Below are positions 25,683 through 34,061 of a stretch of 61,190 bases of DNA, piece after piece (the first letter of the stretch is position 1; each line of letters starts with the position of its first letter). The DNA comes from Candidatus Metaruminococcus caecorum (GTDB lineage Bacteria > Bacillota > Clostridia > Oscillospirales > Ruminococcaceae). Made by a program: the position numbers and the translations under genes. Location: assembly GCA_904420045.1 (NCBI GenBank), contig CAJFTY010000024.1, positions 64,524-125,713 of the forward strand, in the 5' to 3' direction. Under the pieces are notes generated by a model. The model ran no database searches, was not told the origin of the DNA, and saw nothing but the letters and a program-made list of their open reading frames with translations.

Positions 25683-26372
25683 GTGATTTACATAACCGGC
25701 GATATGCACGGGGATCTGGAACGATTTAAGACCCCCGAAATCAAAAAACTGAAAAAAGACGACATCCTGCTGGTTTGCGGCGACTTTGGATTTTTATGGA
25801 ACGGCGGCAAAGAGGAGGAAAAAATGCTCCAGTGGATTGGGAAACGTCCCTTTATCACTGCTTTTATCGAGGGCTGTCATGACAACTATGACCTGTTGGA
25901 GCGCTATGTACCCCAGGATTGGAATGGGGGAAAGGCCCGGAACATCATAGGAAACCTGTTCCACCTGTGCCGGGGCGGCGTGTTTCAGCTGGAGGGGAAA
26001 ACGTTTTTTGCCTTTGGCGGCGGCGACAGCGAGGATCACGACGAGCGTCTGCAAAGCCACATGTGGTGGAGCGCGGAACAACCGGAGGAACAGGAGGTTC
26101 GTCAAGCCCACGAGGCACTAAGCCAGGTAAATTACCAGGTGGATTATATCCTCACCCACGATGTGCCCACCCGCTTAAAGGGCTTTTTAAATATGGAGGA
26201 CAACGAGCTTTCACTGATCCACGCGTTTTTGGAGATCATTGGGAAAAACACCGAATACAAAACCTGGTTCTTCGGCAAATACCACATGGACAAGGTCATC
26301 GCACCCTGCTACCATGCGGTGTTCCGGGAGGTTATCCCGGTGGGGGAACTCCCCGGCAAAAAGAAAAAATAA
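25683..26372 (+). CDS. Metallophosphoesterase family protein
   Basis: A 229-aa calcineurin-like phosphoesterase. The metal-binding blocks are GDMHGD at the N-terminus, CGDFGFLW, then GCHDNYD in the position of the usual GNHD(E), and HDVPTR later. The replacement of the block-3 Asn by Cys is unusual, because that Asn normally bridges metal and phosphate. GTG at 25683 is preferred over an upstream in-frame TTG because GGAGGA (25667-25672) sits ten bases before it. The substrate is unknown. It is transcribed alone and followed by a terminator. Confidence 0.85.
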   Translation: MIYITGDMHGDLERFKTPEIKKLKKDDILLVCGDFGFLWNGGKEEEKMLQWIGKRPFITAFIEGCHDNYDLLERYVPQDWNGGKARNIIGNLFHLCRGGVFQLEGKTFFAFGGGDSEDHDERLQSHMWWSAEQPEEQEVRQAHEALSQVNYQVDYILTHDVPTRLKGFLNMEDNELSLIHAFLEIIGKNTEYKTWFFGKYHMDKVIAPCYHAVFREVIPVGELPGKKKK

Positions 26373-26373
26373 A

Positions 26374-26416
26374 AAAGGCTCCTGCTTCGGAACCGTTCCC
26401 GGAGGCAGGAGCCTTT
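26374..26416. terminator. Bidirectional terminator
   Basis: A 12-bp stem AAAGGCTCCTGC / GCAGGAGCCTTT with an inner GC extension separates the phosphoesterase from the convergent small HTH gene. Confidence 0.88.
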
Positions 26417-26420
26417 GGAT

Positions 26421-26720
26421 TTACCGGAACTGATAGTAGCGCAGGTATTTTTCCAGCCGGTCCAACGCCCGGCGCAGGGTGCGGGACACAGTGGACTTAT
26501 TCACCTGCAAAAGATTCGCAATTTCGGTCATATTCATCCGTTTTCCGAAATATAGAAGGATGATCTGTTTTTGCCGTGTGGTCAGATCGTTTTGGATTAC
26601 CTGGCGGAGCAGTTTTTTCGCGCCTGCAAGTTGCTGGCGGTTGTCGCGGCCTTCGGTCAGTTGTGGGTCGTTGTAGGATAGAAAATTTTCCATTAAGTCA
26701 TAAGAAAGCTGCTTGCCCAT
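26421..26720 (-). CDS. Small sigma-70 region-4-like HTH protein
   Basis: A 99-aa basic protein. ATG at 26720 is chosen for its AGGAGG site; upstream in-frame codons lie before that site. The C-terminal half (LTTRQKQIILLYFGKRMNMTEIANLLQVNKSTVSRTLRRALDRL) is a sigma-70 region 4-type helix-turn-helix, with no region 2. Proteins of this kind occur in phage and integrative elements and as accessory regulators, where they bind DNA or alter RNA polymerase. It is divergent from an XRE repressor and ImmA peptidase, and its promoter carries a palindrome filling the spacer. A role as the regulated output of that switch is inferred. Confidence 0.78.
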   Translation of the reverse strand: MGKQLSYDLMENFLSYNDPQLTEGRDNRQQLAGAKKLLRQVIQNDLTTRQKQIILLYFGKRMNMTEIANLLQVNKSTVSRTLRRALDRLEKYLRYYQFR

Positions 26721-26764
26721 GGTTGTCCTCCTAAAAATTTTCATTTTATTCACAATTTATTAAA

Positions 26765-26826
26765 AGAACATTTGTTCTATATTTGCTATAATAAAAACGG
26801 AATCAAGAATACATTCTTTTTCCGTT
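26765..26826. promoter_or_regulatory. LexA-like box and nested inverted repeats
   Basis: AGAACA-TT-TGTTCT (26765-26778) contains GAAC-N4-GTTC, the core of the Bacillus-type LexA box. A TATAAT on the plus strand follows at 26787-26792. Next come nested repeats: AACGGAA (26796-26802) / TTCCGTT (26820-26826) enclosing AAGAAT-AC-ATTCTT (26805-26818). All lie in the leader of the minus-strand HTH gene and upstream of the XRE gene. Confidence 0.55.
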
Positions 26827-26832
26827 ATTTTT

Positions 26833-26861
26833 ATTTTATCACACATTTCGTGTGAAGTCAA
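26833..26861 (-). promoter_or_regulatory. Promoter whose spacer is a palindromic operator
   Basis: Minus strand TTGACT (26861-26856), exactly 17 bp, then TAAAAT (26838-26833). The whole 17-bp spacer (26839-26855) is the inverted repeat TCACAC-ATTTC-GTGTGA. A protein bound there would exclude RNA polymerase. The XRE protein encoded next door is the obvious candidate. Confidence 0.68.
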
Positions 26862-26908
26862 GGTGCCCGGAAAACTTCCGGTGAAGGGGAAAACAGGGGA
26901 GGTGCGTC

Positions 26909-27286
26909 ATGCGGCAGGATCGGTTGCGGCGGCTTCGGCTGCTCAAAGGAATGACCCAGACCCAGCTGGCCCGGGAACTGGGAGTATCCACCAGTGCGGT
27001 GGGCATGTACGAGCAGGGTCGGCGGGAACCGGATCACAAAACCCTGGCGCGTATGGCCAAGCTGTTTGAAACCAGCACGGATTTCCTGCTGGGTACCGAA
27101 CCGGAGCGGCAAAAAGGATTTGAGGATCTGCTGCGGGAATTTAAAACCGCGCTGATCCAGCAGGAAGGATTGATGTTCAACGGCGTGCTGTTGGAGGACG
27201 GGGACGTGGAAAAGATCATGGACGCCATCCGGATGGGAGCACAGCTTGTGGTTTCTCAAAAAAAAGAGCGTCCAAAGGACGGATAA
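26909..27286 (+). CDS. XRE-family transcriptional repressor
   Basis: A 125-aa protein with an N-terminal Cro/CI-type helix-turn-helix (about residues 4-58: MTQTQLARELGVSTSAVGMYEQGRREPD, then LARMAKLFETSTDFLLG) and a helical C-terminal part likely used for dimerisation. GGGGAGG precedes the ATG. It overlaps the downstream ImmA/IrrE peptidase gene by about 40 bp. In ICEBs1 and many phages an ImmA peptidase cleaves its partner XRE repressor (ImmR) on DNA damage; the same logic is inferred here. Confidence 0.88.
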   Translation: MRQDRLRRLRLLKGMTQTQLARELGVSTSAVGMYEQGRREPDHKTLARMAKLFETSTDFLLGTEPERQKGFEDLLREFKTALIQQEGLMFNGVLLEDGDVEKIMDAIRMGAQLVVSQKKERPKDG

Positions 27287-27833
27287 AGACACCAAAGGCA
27301 TCTCTGCGGCAAGGCAGGGAATTTTGGAAAGGGATGGGATTTATTTGAACGGGATTGATCGGCAAGTCGCCTATTTAACAGCCGCCTACGGCACCGCGGA
27401 CCCCTTTGAGCTGTGCCGCTGTATGGGAATTTATGTTCTGGACGTGGAACTCCCTGACCGGCTGTGGGGGTTTTACTCCAATCTGATGGAAAGCAAGATC
27501 ATCTATTTAAACAACGCTATGGAACCCCATAAACGCCGGCAGGTCTGCGCCCACGAGCTGGGACACGCGGTGCTTCACGCGGACATGAACACCATGTTTT
27601 TGCAAAAGCGCACCCGTCTGGTGGCCGGGCGGTACGAGCGGGAGGCGGACTGTTTTGCCGCCTGCCTGCTGATCCCGGACGAGCTGCTGGCGGATCAAAG
27701 CGGCGTTCTGGACACCGTGGAGGCATTGTCTGCCTGCACGGGCGTTTCTTCCGAGCTTGTCCGTCTGCGGCTGCAGGTTTGGAACGAAACAACCAGGGGA
27801 GAAGCCGGCTCGCCCTGTTTGGATGCAGAATAG
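27246..27833 (+). CDS. ImmA/IrrE-family metallopeptidase
   Basis: A zinc peptidase of the ImmA/IrrE (M78) family. The motif HELGHAVLH (His103, Glu104 and His107 counted from the TTG at 27246) is followed by the third-ligand region YEREADCFAACLLIP. The start is uncertain: TTG 27246 overlaps the XRE gene, and TTG 27324 has GGCAGGGA upstream and still leaves the whole domain intact. By analogy with ImmA it would cleave the adjacent XRE repressor and relieve repression of the divergent gene. No integrase, relaxase or phage gene lies nearby, so this is an isolated switch rather than part of a visible mobile element. Confidence 0.88.
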   Translation: MWFLKKKSVQRTDKDTKGISAARQGILERDGIYLNGIDRQVAYLTAAYGTADPFELCRCMGIYVLDVELPDRLWGFYSNLMESKIIYLNNAMEPHKRRQVCAHELGHAVLHADMNTMFLQKRTRLVAGRYEREADCFAACLLIPDELLADQSGVLDTVEALSACTGVSSELVRLRLQVWNETTRGEAGSPCLDAE

Positions 27834-27866
27834 GGGACAAAACTCGATTAAGGAAAGCGGACGGCA

Positions 27867-27899
27867 GCCCCGGGCGCGAAAACGTTCGGCGCCCGGGGC
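27867..27899. terminator. Strong GC hairpin between convergent genes
   Basis: An 11-bp perfect stem GCCCCGGGCGC / GCGCCCGGGGC with an 11-nt loop separates immA from phoR. The T tract (AGTTCTTT) is broken. Confidence 0.7.
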
Positions 27900-27930
27900 A
27901 GTTCTTTGCTCGATGAAGGGGAAGGGGTCG

Positions 27931-29673
27931 CTATCCAATGGTCTGGGGTTTTTGCTTGGGCAGGGTCACCGTGATGGAGGTTCCCTCGTTTTCCATGCTT
28001 TTCAGGGTGATTTCGCCGCCGTAGACGTTCACAATGTGTTTGACGATGGAAAGCCCCAGGCCCGTTCCGCCGATGCGGCGGCTGCGGCCTTTGTCCACCC
28101 GGTAAAACCGTTCAAAAATGCGGCTCTGGCTTTCCGCCGGGATGCCAATGCCGGTGTCTGACACCTTGAGCTTGATCGTTTGAGGCAGGTCGGTGAGCTT
28201 TACCTTGACCCATCCGTTTTGCTTGTTGTACTTGACCGCGTTGGAAATCAGGTTGGCGGCCAGCTCGTGCATCTGATCCCGGTTGGCGAACAGCCCGGCG
28301 GAGCCTACTACCTCCATTTGGATGTTCTGAGCGCCGGCCTGGGGAGCGACCGTGTCCACGATCTCCCGGCACACGTCGCCTAAATCCACATAGACGGTTT
28401 CCTCATCCCGGATGCCCGCTTCCAGCCGGGAGATCATGAGGATATCGTTAATCAGATTGGCCATGCGCTTGGACTCGGCGATGATCCGGGACAGGTATTC
28501 CTGCTGTTTGGCCGGATCGCGGATGATCCCGGCTTCCAAAAGTTCCGCAAACCCCTGGATGGAGGTGATGGGGGTTTTGAGCTCATGGGAGGCGTTGGAG
28601 AAAAAGTCCTGCCGCAGCTGGTAGGATTTCCGGTCGGTGGTCACGTCGATGATCAGGATGATGACGCCTACGTTTTGATGGGCGTTGCGGATAAAGTCCC
28701 CAGTCACCTGGGTGATGTGCACCGACACGATCCGCCCATCGGGCAGCGTCAGGTCAAACAAGCTGGATTTACCGGCGGACAGCGCTTCAGAGACGGCGTT
28801 GCCGATTTTGGTGTCGCTCACCAGATGGACCAGGTGTTTGCCCACCACGTCCCGCTGGCACCCGAAAAAGCTTTTGGCGCTGTTGTTGACCGTGAGGATT
28901 TCCAGGTATTTGTCCAGCAGGACCATGCCTTCCTCCATGTTGTTGAGGATAAAATCCACCTTTTCCCGCTCTTTGTAAAGCTTGTTGGCCGCGGATTGGT
29001 TTTCCTTGGCCAGCGCTTGGATCCGGCGGATGATCTGATCCAGCTCCTCGTAGGGCACGTCGTCGAACTGAACCTCATAGTTTCCCTGCTTCATCTGGTC
29101 CAGCCCTTTGGCCACCTGGGTCAGGGGCTTGGTTACCGCCGCAGAAAAGCGCCGGGCCAAAAAGATGCCGATCAGCAGGGAGGCGAGGGCGGCAGTCAGC
29201 AGAGCGGGCAGCTGCCGGGCGATGCCGGCCAGAACGCCGTCATACTCCTGCGCCACCCGCAGCACATTGCCGTCCTGGGTACGCACAGCCACATACAGCA
29301 GCCCTTTTCCCAGTGTAGAGGAGGTGCGCTGGGCGATCCCGGTGCCGGTGGAAAGGGCCTGCTCCACCTCCTGACGGCCGCTGTGGTTGTCCATCTGGGA
29401 GGGGGAGGCGTTGGAATCCGCCAGGACGCTGCCGTCCGGAGCGATCACCGAGACCCTGGCGCCCTTGGCGTTTTGGGAACACTGGGCCACAAACCCGGAC
29501 AGATCGCTCTGCTGACCGGGATACTGCTGTGCGATTACCCGGACCAGGCGCAGCATGTCCTCCTGGGCCTGCTGACGGGCCCCGTCCGCGAAAAACAGGG
29601 CGGAAATGGAGGTCATCAGCACCAGCGCGGCGGCGATGATCATCAAAAACCGGATTAATATGGCTTTTTTCAT
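27931..29673 (-). CDS. phoR: Phosphate sensor histidine kinase PhoR
   Basis: A 580-aa kinase with helices at about 5-28 and 155-175, enclosing an extracytoplasmic region of about 125 residues. HAMP, a PAS domain (about 240-340), HisKA with SHELKTPITSIQGF (His near 362) and a HATPase domain (GIGIPAESQSRIFERFYRVDKGRSR, GTGLGLSIVKH) follow. This is the PhoR layout of Gram-positives. It is the last gene of the pst-pho cluster. A hairpin with a T run on the minus strand separates it from phoB, which should reduce kinase expression relative to the regulator. It should phosphorylate the PhoB-type regulator under phosphate limitation. Confidence 0.92.
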   Translation of the reverse strand: MKKAILIRFLMIIAAALVLMTSISALFFADGARQQAQEDMLRLVRVIAQQYPGQQSDLSGFVAQCSQNAKGARVSVIAPDGSVLADSNASPSQMDNHSGRQEVEQALSTGTGIAQRTSSTLGKGLLYVAVRTQDGNVLRVAQEYDGVLAGIARQLPALLTAALASLLIGIFLARRFSAAVTKPLTQVAKGLDQMKQGNYEVQFDDVPYEELDQIIRRIQALAKENQSAANKLYKEREKVDFILNNMEEGMVLLDKYLEILTVNNSAKSFFGCQRDVVGKHLVHLVSDTKIGNAVSEALSAGKSSLFDLTLPDGRIVSVHITQVTGDFIRNAHQNVGVIILIIDVTTDRKSYQLRQDFFSNASHELKTPITSIQGFAELLEAGIIRDPAKQQEYLSRIIAESKRMANLINDILMISRLEAGIRDEETVYVDLGDVCREIVDTVAPQAGAQNIQMEVVGSAGLFANRDQMHELAANLISNAVKYNKQNGWVKVKLTDLPQTIKLKVSDTGIGIPAESQSRIFERFYRVDKGRSRRIGGTGLGLSIVKHIVNVYGGEITLKSMENEGTSITVTLPKQKPQTIG

Positions 29674-29692
29674 GGCGGAAAAACCCTCTCTG

Positions 29693-29732
29693 CAAAAAAT
29701 GGAGCAGGAGCGCGCGGAATGCGCTCTCCTGC
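29693..29732 (-). terminator. Attenuator hairpin between phoB and phoR
   Basis: GCAGGAG-type arms (29704-29713 and 29721-29732, one bulge) form a stem that on the minus strand runs into TTTTTT just before phoR. Partial termination here would lower phoR relative to phoB. Confidence 0.65.
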
Positions 29733-29752
29733 CGAAAAAATGGCTGTTGTTT

Positions 29753-30478
29753 TTAAGCCTTGGCGGCTTCGGGGTCAGATGGGCTGTTTGTGCGGAACCG
29801 ATAGCCCACGCCCCGGACAGTTTTGATGTATTTTGGGTTTTCCGCGTCGTCCCCCAGCTTTTGGCGCAGGGTGCGGATGTGCATGTCCAGGGTGCGGGTC
29901 TCGCCCACGTAGTTATAGCCCCATACCAGGTTTAACAGTTCGTCCCGCTCCACGACCTTGTTGGGGTTTTGCATCAAAATTTTTAACAGCTCGAACTCCT
30001 TGAGGGTCAGCTCAATCAGCTCCCCGTCCCGGGATACCTCGCGGGTTTCGGTGTTGACCACGATGCCGTTTTGCGACAGCACCGGATCGGCTTTGACCGC
30101 GCTGCGGGCGGTGCGGCGCAGCAGGGAGCGGATCCGGGCGGTGAGCTCTAAAATTCCGAAGGGCTTGGTCATATAATCGTCCGCCCCCGCGTCCAGGCCG
30201 TTGACCTTGTCGATCTCAGAATCCTTGGCGGTGAGCAGGATGATGGGCAGATCTTGGGTGCGGGGTTCCTCCCGCAGCTTTTTAATGGCGGCGATCCCGT
30301 CTATGCCGGGGAGCATCAGATCGAACACCGCCAGGGAGGGAAGGGCGCGGGAAACGGCTTCCAGCCCTTCTTCGGCGGTTTCGAAGGCCTTGACCTCGTA
30401 CCCGAAGGAGGACAGGGAAACCCGGACCAGCTCCCGAATGTTTTCGTCGTCTTCAATAATATAAATCAGTTCAGCCAT
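29753..30478 (-). CDS. phoB: Phosphate response regulator PhoB/PhoP (OmpR family)
   Basis: A 241-aa regulator: a receiver domain with Asp10/Asp11, phospho-acceptor Asp53 (VFDLMLPGIDG) and TKPFG, then a winged-helix domain with TLKEFELL, RTLDMHIRTLRQKL and GVGYRF. In the phosphate cluster between phoU and phoR it is the obvious Pho regulon activator. Its probable target is the four-repeat Pho box upstream of pstS. Gram-positive naming would be phoP. Confidence 0.93.
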   Translation of the reverse strand: MAELIYIIEDDENIRELVRVSLSSFGYEVKAFETAEEGLEAVSRALPSLAVFDLMLPGIDGIAAIKKLREEPRTQDLPIILLTAKDSEIDKVNGLDAGADDYMTKPFGILELTARIRSLLRRTARSAVKADPVLSQNGIVVNTETREVSRDGELIELTLKEFELLKILMQNPNKVVERDELLNLVWGYNYVGETRTLDMHIRTLRQKLGDDAENPKYIKTVRGVGYRFRTNSPSDPEAAKA

Positions 30479-30535
30479 GTGGTTGCTTCCAACCTTTCTT
30501 TGCCGGAAAGCGTCTCCGGCGGTCTTGGGGAGGGG

Positions 30536-31198
30536 TTACAGGATACGGGTGTGCTTGTGCTCGCCGGTCTTGTAGAACTCCACCCACTCGCAGATGTTCA
30601 CCGCGTGGTCGGCGATACGCTCCAGATATTTGGCGATCATCAAAAAGTCAATGGCCCGGTCGGAGTTTTCGTCCGAGCTTTTTAAAAAGGTAATCAATTC
30701 GCCCTTGACCCGGTTGAACAACGCGTCCACCTCGTCGTCCTTGGCGATGGTCTTGTGGGCGAGTTCCAGGTCGTTTTGCACATAGGAGGCGATGGAATCA
30801 TGCACCATTGAAACGGCTTTGGAGGCCATGTTGGGGATGTGCTCCACCATGGTGTAGATGTGCTCGCCCTGAATGCGCAGCACAAGCTCCGCGATGTCTG
30901 CGGCGTTGTCGCCGATACGCTCCATATCGGTAATCATTTTCAGCGCGGTGGAGATGGCGCGGAGATCTCGGGCAACCGGCTGCTGCCGCAGCAGCAGGGA
31001 CAGGCAGCGGGCTTCGATGGATTTTTCGATGTCGTCCACCGCTCGGTCGTCCCGGATGACGGATTTCGCGGCTTCCTCGTCCTGGGTTTTAAATGCGGCG
31101 ATGGAGTTTTCAATGGCTTCCTCCACCAGCGCGCCCATTTTAATCAGATCCACGTTGAGCTGTTCCAGCTCGGTGTCAAAAGAAGGTCTTGCTCCCAT
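30536..31198 (-). CDS. phoU: Phosphate signalling protein PhoU
   Basis: A 220-aa all-helical protein with two copies of the PhoU three-helix bundle. Conserved acidic metal-binding patterns appear as DRAVDDIEKSIE and the ERIGDNAADIAE / ERIADHAVNICEW pair. PhoU links the Pst transporter to PhoR and dampens the Pho response when phosphate is plentiful. ATG at 31198 is chosen for GGAGGA just upstream; a longer frame is open but lacks a ribosome site. Lies between pstB and phoB. Confidence 0.95.
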   Translation of the reverse strand: MGARPSFDTELEQLNVDLIKMGALVEEAIENSIAAFKTQDEEAAKSVIRDDRAVDDIEKSIEARCLSLLLRQQPVARDLRAISTALKMITDMERIGDNAADIAELVLRIQGEHIYTMVEHIPNMASKAVSMVHDSIASYVQNDLELAHKTIAKDDEVDALFNRVKGELITFLKSSDENSDRAIDFLMIAKYLERIADHAVNICEWVEFYKTGEHKHTRIL

Positions 31199-31265
31199 CG
31201 GATATTCTTCCTCCATTATATCGTAAAATTTTCGCTGCGTCAAAAAGGGAATGCAGGCCGGACGC

Positions 31266-32042
31266 TTATCCGAACCGCCCGGTGATGTAATCTTCGGTTT
31301 TCTTCTGTTTGGGCATTGAGAACAGATCCTCGGTTTTGCCGTATTCGATCATTTCGCCCACCAGGAAAAACGCGGTGTAGTCGGAAATACGGGTGGCCTG
31401 CTGCATGTTATGGGTGACGATGGCCACGGTGTATGTTTCTTTGAGTTCGCTCATAAGCTCCTCGATTTTCATGGTGGAAATAGGGTCCAGAGCGGAGGTG
31501 GGTTCGTCCATCAGCAGCACGTCGGGCTCCACCGCCAGGGCGCGGGCGATGCAAAGGCGCTGCTGCTGGCCGCCGGAAAGGCCCAGCGCGGATTTTTTCA
31601 GCCGGTCTTTCACCTCGTCCCACAGCGCCGCGCCCTGAAGGGAGCGTTCCACGATCTCATCCAGCTTGTGTTTGGATTTGATCCCGTGGATACGGGGGCC
31701 GTAGGCGATGTTGTCGTAGATGCTCATAGGAAAGGGATTGGGTTTTTGGAACACCATCCCCACTTTTTTCCGCAGCAGGGTCACGTCTACTTTGGGGCTG
31801 TAAACGTCCTCACCGTCCAGAAGCACCTGGCCGGTGATCTTCACTCCGGGCACCAGGTCGTTCATCCGGTTGAGGGTCTTTAAAAAGGTGGATTTTCCGC
31901 ATCCGGAAGGGCCGATAAACGCGGTGATCCGTTTTTCCAAAATATCCAGGTTAATGCCTTTTAAAGCGTGGTTTTCACCGTAGTATAAATGCAGGTCCCG
32001 GCTGGAAATCTTCACATTGCCGGTCACTTCAATGTTTTCCAT
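31266..32042 (-). CDS. pstB: Phosphate ABC transporter ATPase PstB
   Basis: A 258-aa ATPase with Walker [11 protein letters not shown]-loop [16 protein letters not shown] (PstB-typical), signature LSGGQQQR and Walker [11 protein letters not shown]. The start is taken at ATG 32042 (MENIEV), with GGAGAG upstream; a TTG-initiated frame six codons longer is open. It energises high-affinity phosphate import with PstA and PstC. Confidence 0.97.
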   Translation of the reverse strand: MENIEVTGNVKISSRDLHLYYGENHALKGINLDILEKRITAFIGPSGCGKSTFLKTLNRMNDLVPGVKITGQVLLDGEDVYSPKVDVTLLRKKVGMVFQKPNPFPMSIYDNIAYGPRIHGIKSKHKLDEIVERSLQGAALWDEVKDRLKKSALGLSGGQQQRLCIARALAVEPDVLLMDEPTSALDPISTMKIEELMSELKETYTVAIVTHNMQQATRISDYTAFFLVGEMIEYGKTEDLFSMPKQKKTEDYITGRFG

Positions 32043-32090
32043 ATCCTGTATTCTCTCCAATCTATATCCAAATCGTTCATCGGAAACGGG

Positions 32091-33026
32091 TTAATCCCGT
32101 TTGGTTTTCTTTTGCAGCCGGGAACTGACCAGCTTGGTGGACAGATTGATGATCAAGACCACCACGATCAGCACCAGTGCGATGCCAAAAGCGGTGTTGT
32201 TGTCGCCCCGGTTGGCAGCGTACTGGTAAAGCTCCACGGTCAGGGTGGAACCGGATTTCAGCGCGTGGCTGAACAAGCCGGTGGGGAGGTTGGTGGCGAT
32301 GCCCGCCGTAAAGATCAGCGCGGCGGATTCCGCCACAATACGCCCGATGCTCAGGATGACCGCGGTCACGATGCCGGGCAGGGAACTGGGGAGGATGATG
32401 GTGCGGATCATATACCACTTGGTAGCGCCGATGCCCAAGGCGCCCTCCCGGTAAGATTCCGGAACGGTTTTGAGGGCTTCCTGGGTGGTGCGCACAATGA
32501 TGGGCAGGGTCATCAGGGTCAGGGTCAGCGCGCCGGTGAGGATGGAATATCCAAGGTGCAGGGAGACGCCGAAAAACACCGCGCCGAACAGACCGTAGAT
32601 GATGGAGGGAATACCCGAAAGGGTCTCGGTGGTGAATTCAATGATTTTCACCAGTTTTCCCTTTTTGGCGTACTCGTTCAGATAGATTGCCGCGCCCACC
32701 CCGATGGGAGTGACGATCAGCAGGGTGATAACCACGATGTACAGGGTGTTGATGATGCTGGGGAGAATACCAATGGTTCCGTTTAGCACACTGGGCTTGG
32801 AGGACAAAAACGTCCAGGAAATCTGAGGCAGGCCCTTGAGGACGATATACACGAGCATCGCCGCCAGGATCAACACAGTCAGGCCCGCGCACAGCACGAT
32901 CAGGCCCAGCAGCACCGCGTCGCCAGGGCGGCGTTTGCGCCGGTGGATGCTCAAGGCGGGAACGCTGCTGACAAGCCCGGAGGCAACCCTTCCCGGGGAA
33001 GAAACTTCCACTGCGTTATTTGTCAT
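32091..33026 (-). CDS. pstA: Phosphate ABC transporter permease PstA
   Basis: A 311-aa inner-membrane permease with about six helices and the binding-protein-dependent transport EAA loop (ALKTVPESYREGALGIGATKW). A Ser/Pro/Arg-rich cytoplasmic extension of about 40 residues precedes the first helix. The start overlaps the end of pstC by 11 bp, showing tight coupling. It forms the membrane channel with PstC. Confidence 0.96.
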   Translation of the reverse strand: MTNNAVEVSSPGRVASGLVSSVPALSIHRRKRRPGDAVLLGLIVLCAGLTVLILAAMLVYIVLKGLPQISWTFLSSKPSVLNGTIGILPSIINTLYIVVITLLIVTPIGVGAAIYLNEYAKKGKLVKIIEFTTETLSGIPSIIYGLFGAVFFGVSLHLGYSILTGALTLTLMTLPIIVRTTQEALKTVPESYREGALGIGATKWYMIRTIILPSSLPGIVTAVILSIGRIVAESAALIFTAGIATNLPTGLFSHALKSGSTLTVELYQYAANRGDNNTAFGIALVLIVVVLIINLSTKLVSSRLQKKTKRD

Positions 33027-33966
33027 TGCGCTCGCCCCCTTTTTTCAGGATCATATTCAAGACAATGTTGATAATCATAATGAACACAAACAGCACAAGC
33101 CCGATGCTGAACAGCACTTCCCGATGCAGGCCGGAGGCGTAGCTCATCTCGGCCACGATGCCGGTGGTCAAAAACCGGACGCTGTTAAACAGGTTGGGCA
33201 TGTTGACTACGTTTCCGGACACCATGATGATGGCCATGGCTTCGCCGATGGCCCGGCCGATTCCAAGGACGATGCTGGTGGCGATGCCCGATTTAGCGGC
33301 AGGCACCAGCACTTTAAAAATCGTCTGGATCCGGGTGGCGCCCAAGGCCAAAGAAGCTTCTTTATACTCCTGGGGAACCGAGCGCAGCGAGGATTCGCTG
33401 ACATTGATCACGGTGGGTAAAATCATAATGGCCAGCACCAAAATTCCCGACAACAGGTTGGCGCCGCCGGTGAACATGTGGTTGGGGTCGTTTTGGAAGA
33501 TCATCGTCTCCAGCTTGTTGATGGCGGGGACCACCAAAATCATGCCCAGCAGGCCGTAGATCACCGAGGGAATGCCAGCCAACAGCTCCACAGCGGGGCG
33601 CACGGCGGAGGCCGCCTTTTTCGGGGCGATTTCCGCCAGGAAGATGGCGGTCAAAAGCCCGATGGGAACGCCGATGAGGATGGCGCCCAACGTTCCCACA
33701 ATGGAGGTGAGGATGATGGGGAGAATGCCGAATTTTGGATCTGCGCCGGTGGGATCCCACACGGTGCCGAATAAAAAGTCGATCACGCCCACTTTTCCAA
33801 TGGCAGGCGCGCCTGCGATCAGCATGTACGCGGTGATGGCTACGACGGCGGCAACGGCGGTCAGGCCGCAGACCACAAACACCACCGACATGGTTTTTTC
33901 CACAGCGGATTTTGTCTTGGCGCTTCCGATAATGGAAAAACGCTGTTTGGTTTGAGTTTTGCTCAA
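33016..33966 (-). CDS. pstC: Phosphate ABC transporter permease PstC
   Basis: A 316-aa permease with about six helices and the EAA loop (LRSVPQEYKEASLALGATRIQ). It begins at TTG 33966; GGAGGAG lies 6 nt upstream and no nearby ATG fits. It follows pstS across a perfect 13-bp hairpin that probably tunes downstream expression. Confidence 0.96.
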   Translation of the reverse strand: MSKTQTKQRFSIIGSAKTKSAVEKTMSVVFVVCGLTAVAAVVAITAYMLIAGAPAIGKVGVIDFLFGTVWDPTGADPKFGILPIILTSIVGTLGAILIGVPIGLLTAIFLAEIAPKKAASAVRPAVELLAGIPSVIYGLLGMILVVPAINKLETMIFQNDPNHMFTGGANLLSGILVLAIMILPTVINVSESSLRSVPQEYKEASLALGATRIQTIFKVLVPAAKSGIATSIVLGIGRAIGEAMAIIMVSGNVVNMPNLFNSVRFLTTGIVAEMSYASGLHREVLFSIGLVLFVFIMIINIVLNMILKKGGERNDK

Positions 33967-34005
33967 GCGAAGCTCCTCCGTTTCTTTTGACAGTTAACCG
34001 CGCTT

Positions 34006-34038
34006 AAACCGTCAGACAGGGATATTGTCTGACGGTTT
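34006..34038 (-). terminator. Attenuating/stabilising hairpin between pstS and pstC
   Basis: A perfect 13-bp stem AAACCGTCAGACA / TGTCTGACGGTTT with a 7-nt loop and no T run. This placement is typical for raising pstS mRNA over that of the permease genes. Confidence 0.7.
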
Positions 34039-34061
34039 GGCGGTGTTTGAGGTACAGAAGC

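Noticed and set aside
26421-27833. XRE/ImmA genes as part of a prophage or integrative element
   Set aside because: No integrase, relaxase, structural phage gene, att-like direct repeat or tRNA flanks them; ordinary chromosomal genes lie on both sides.
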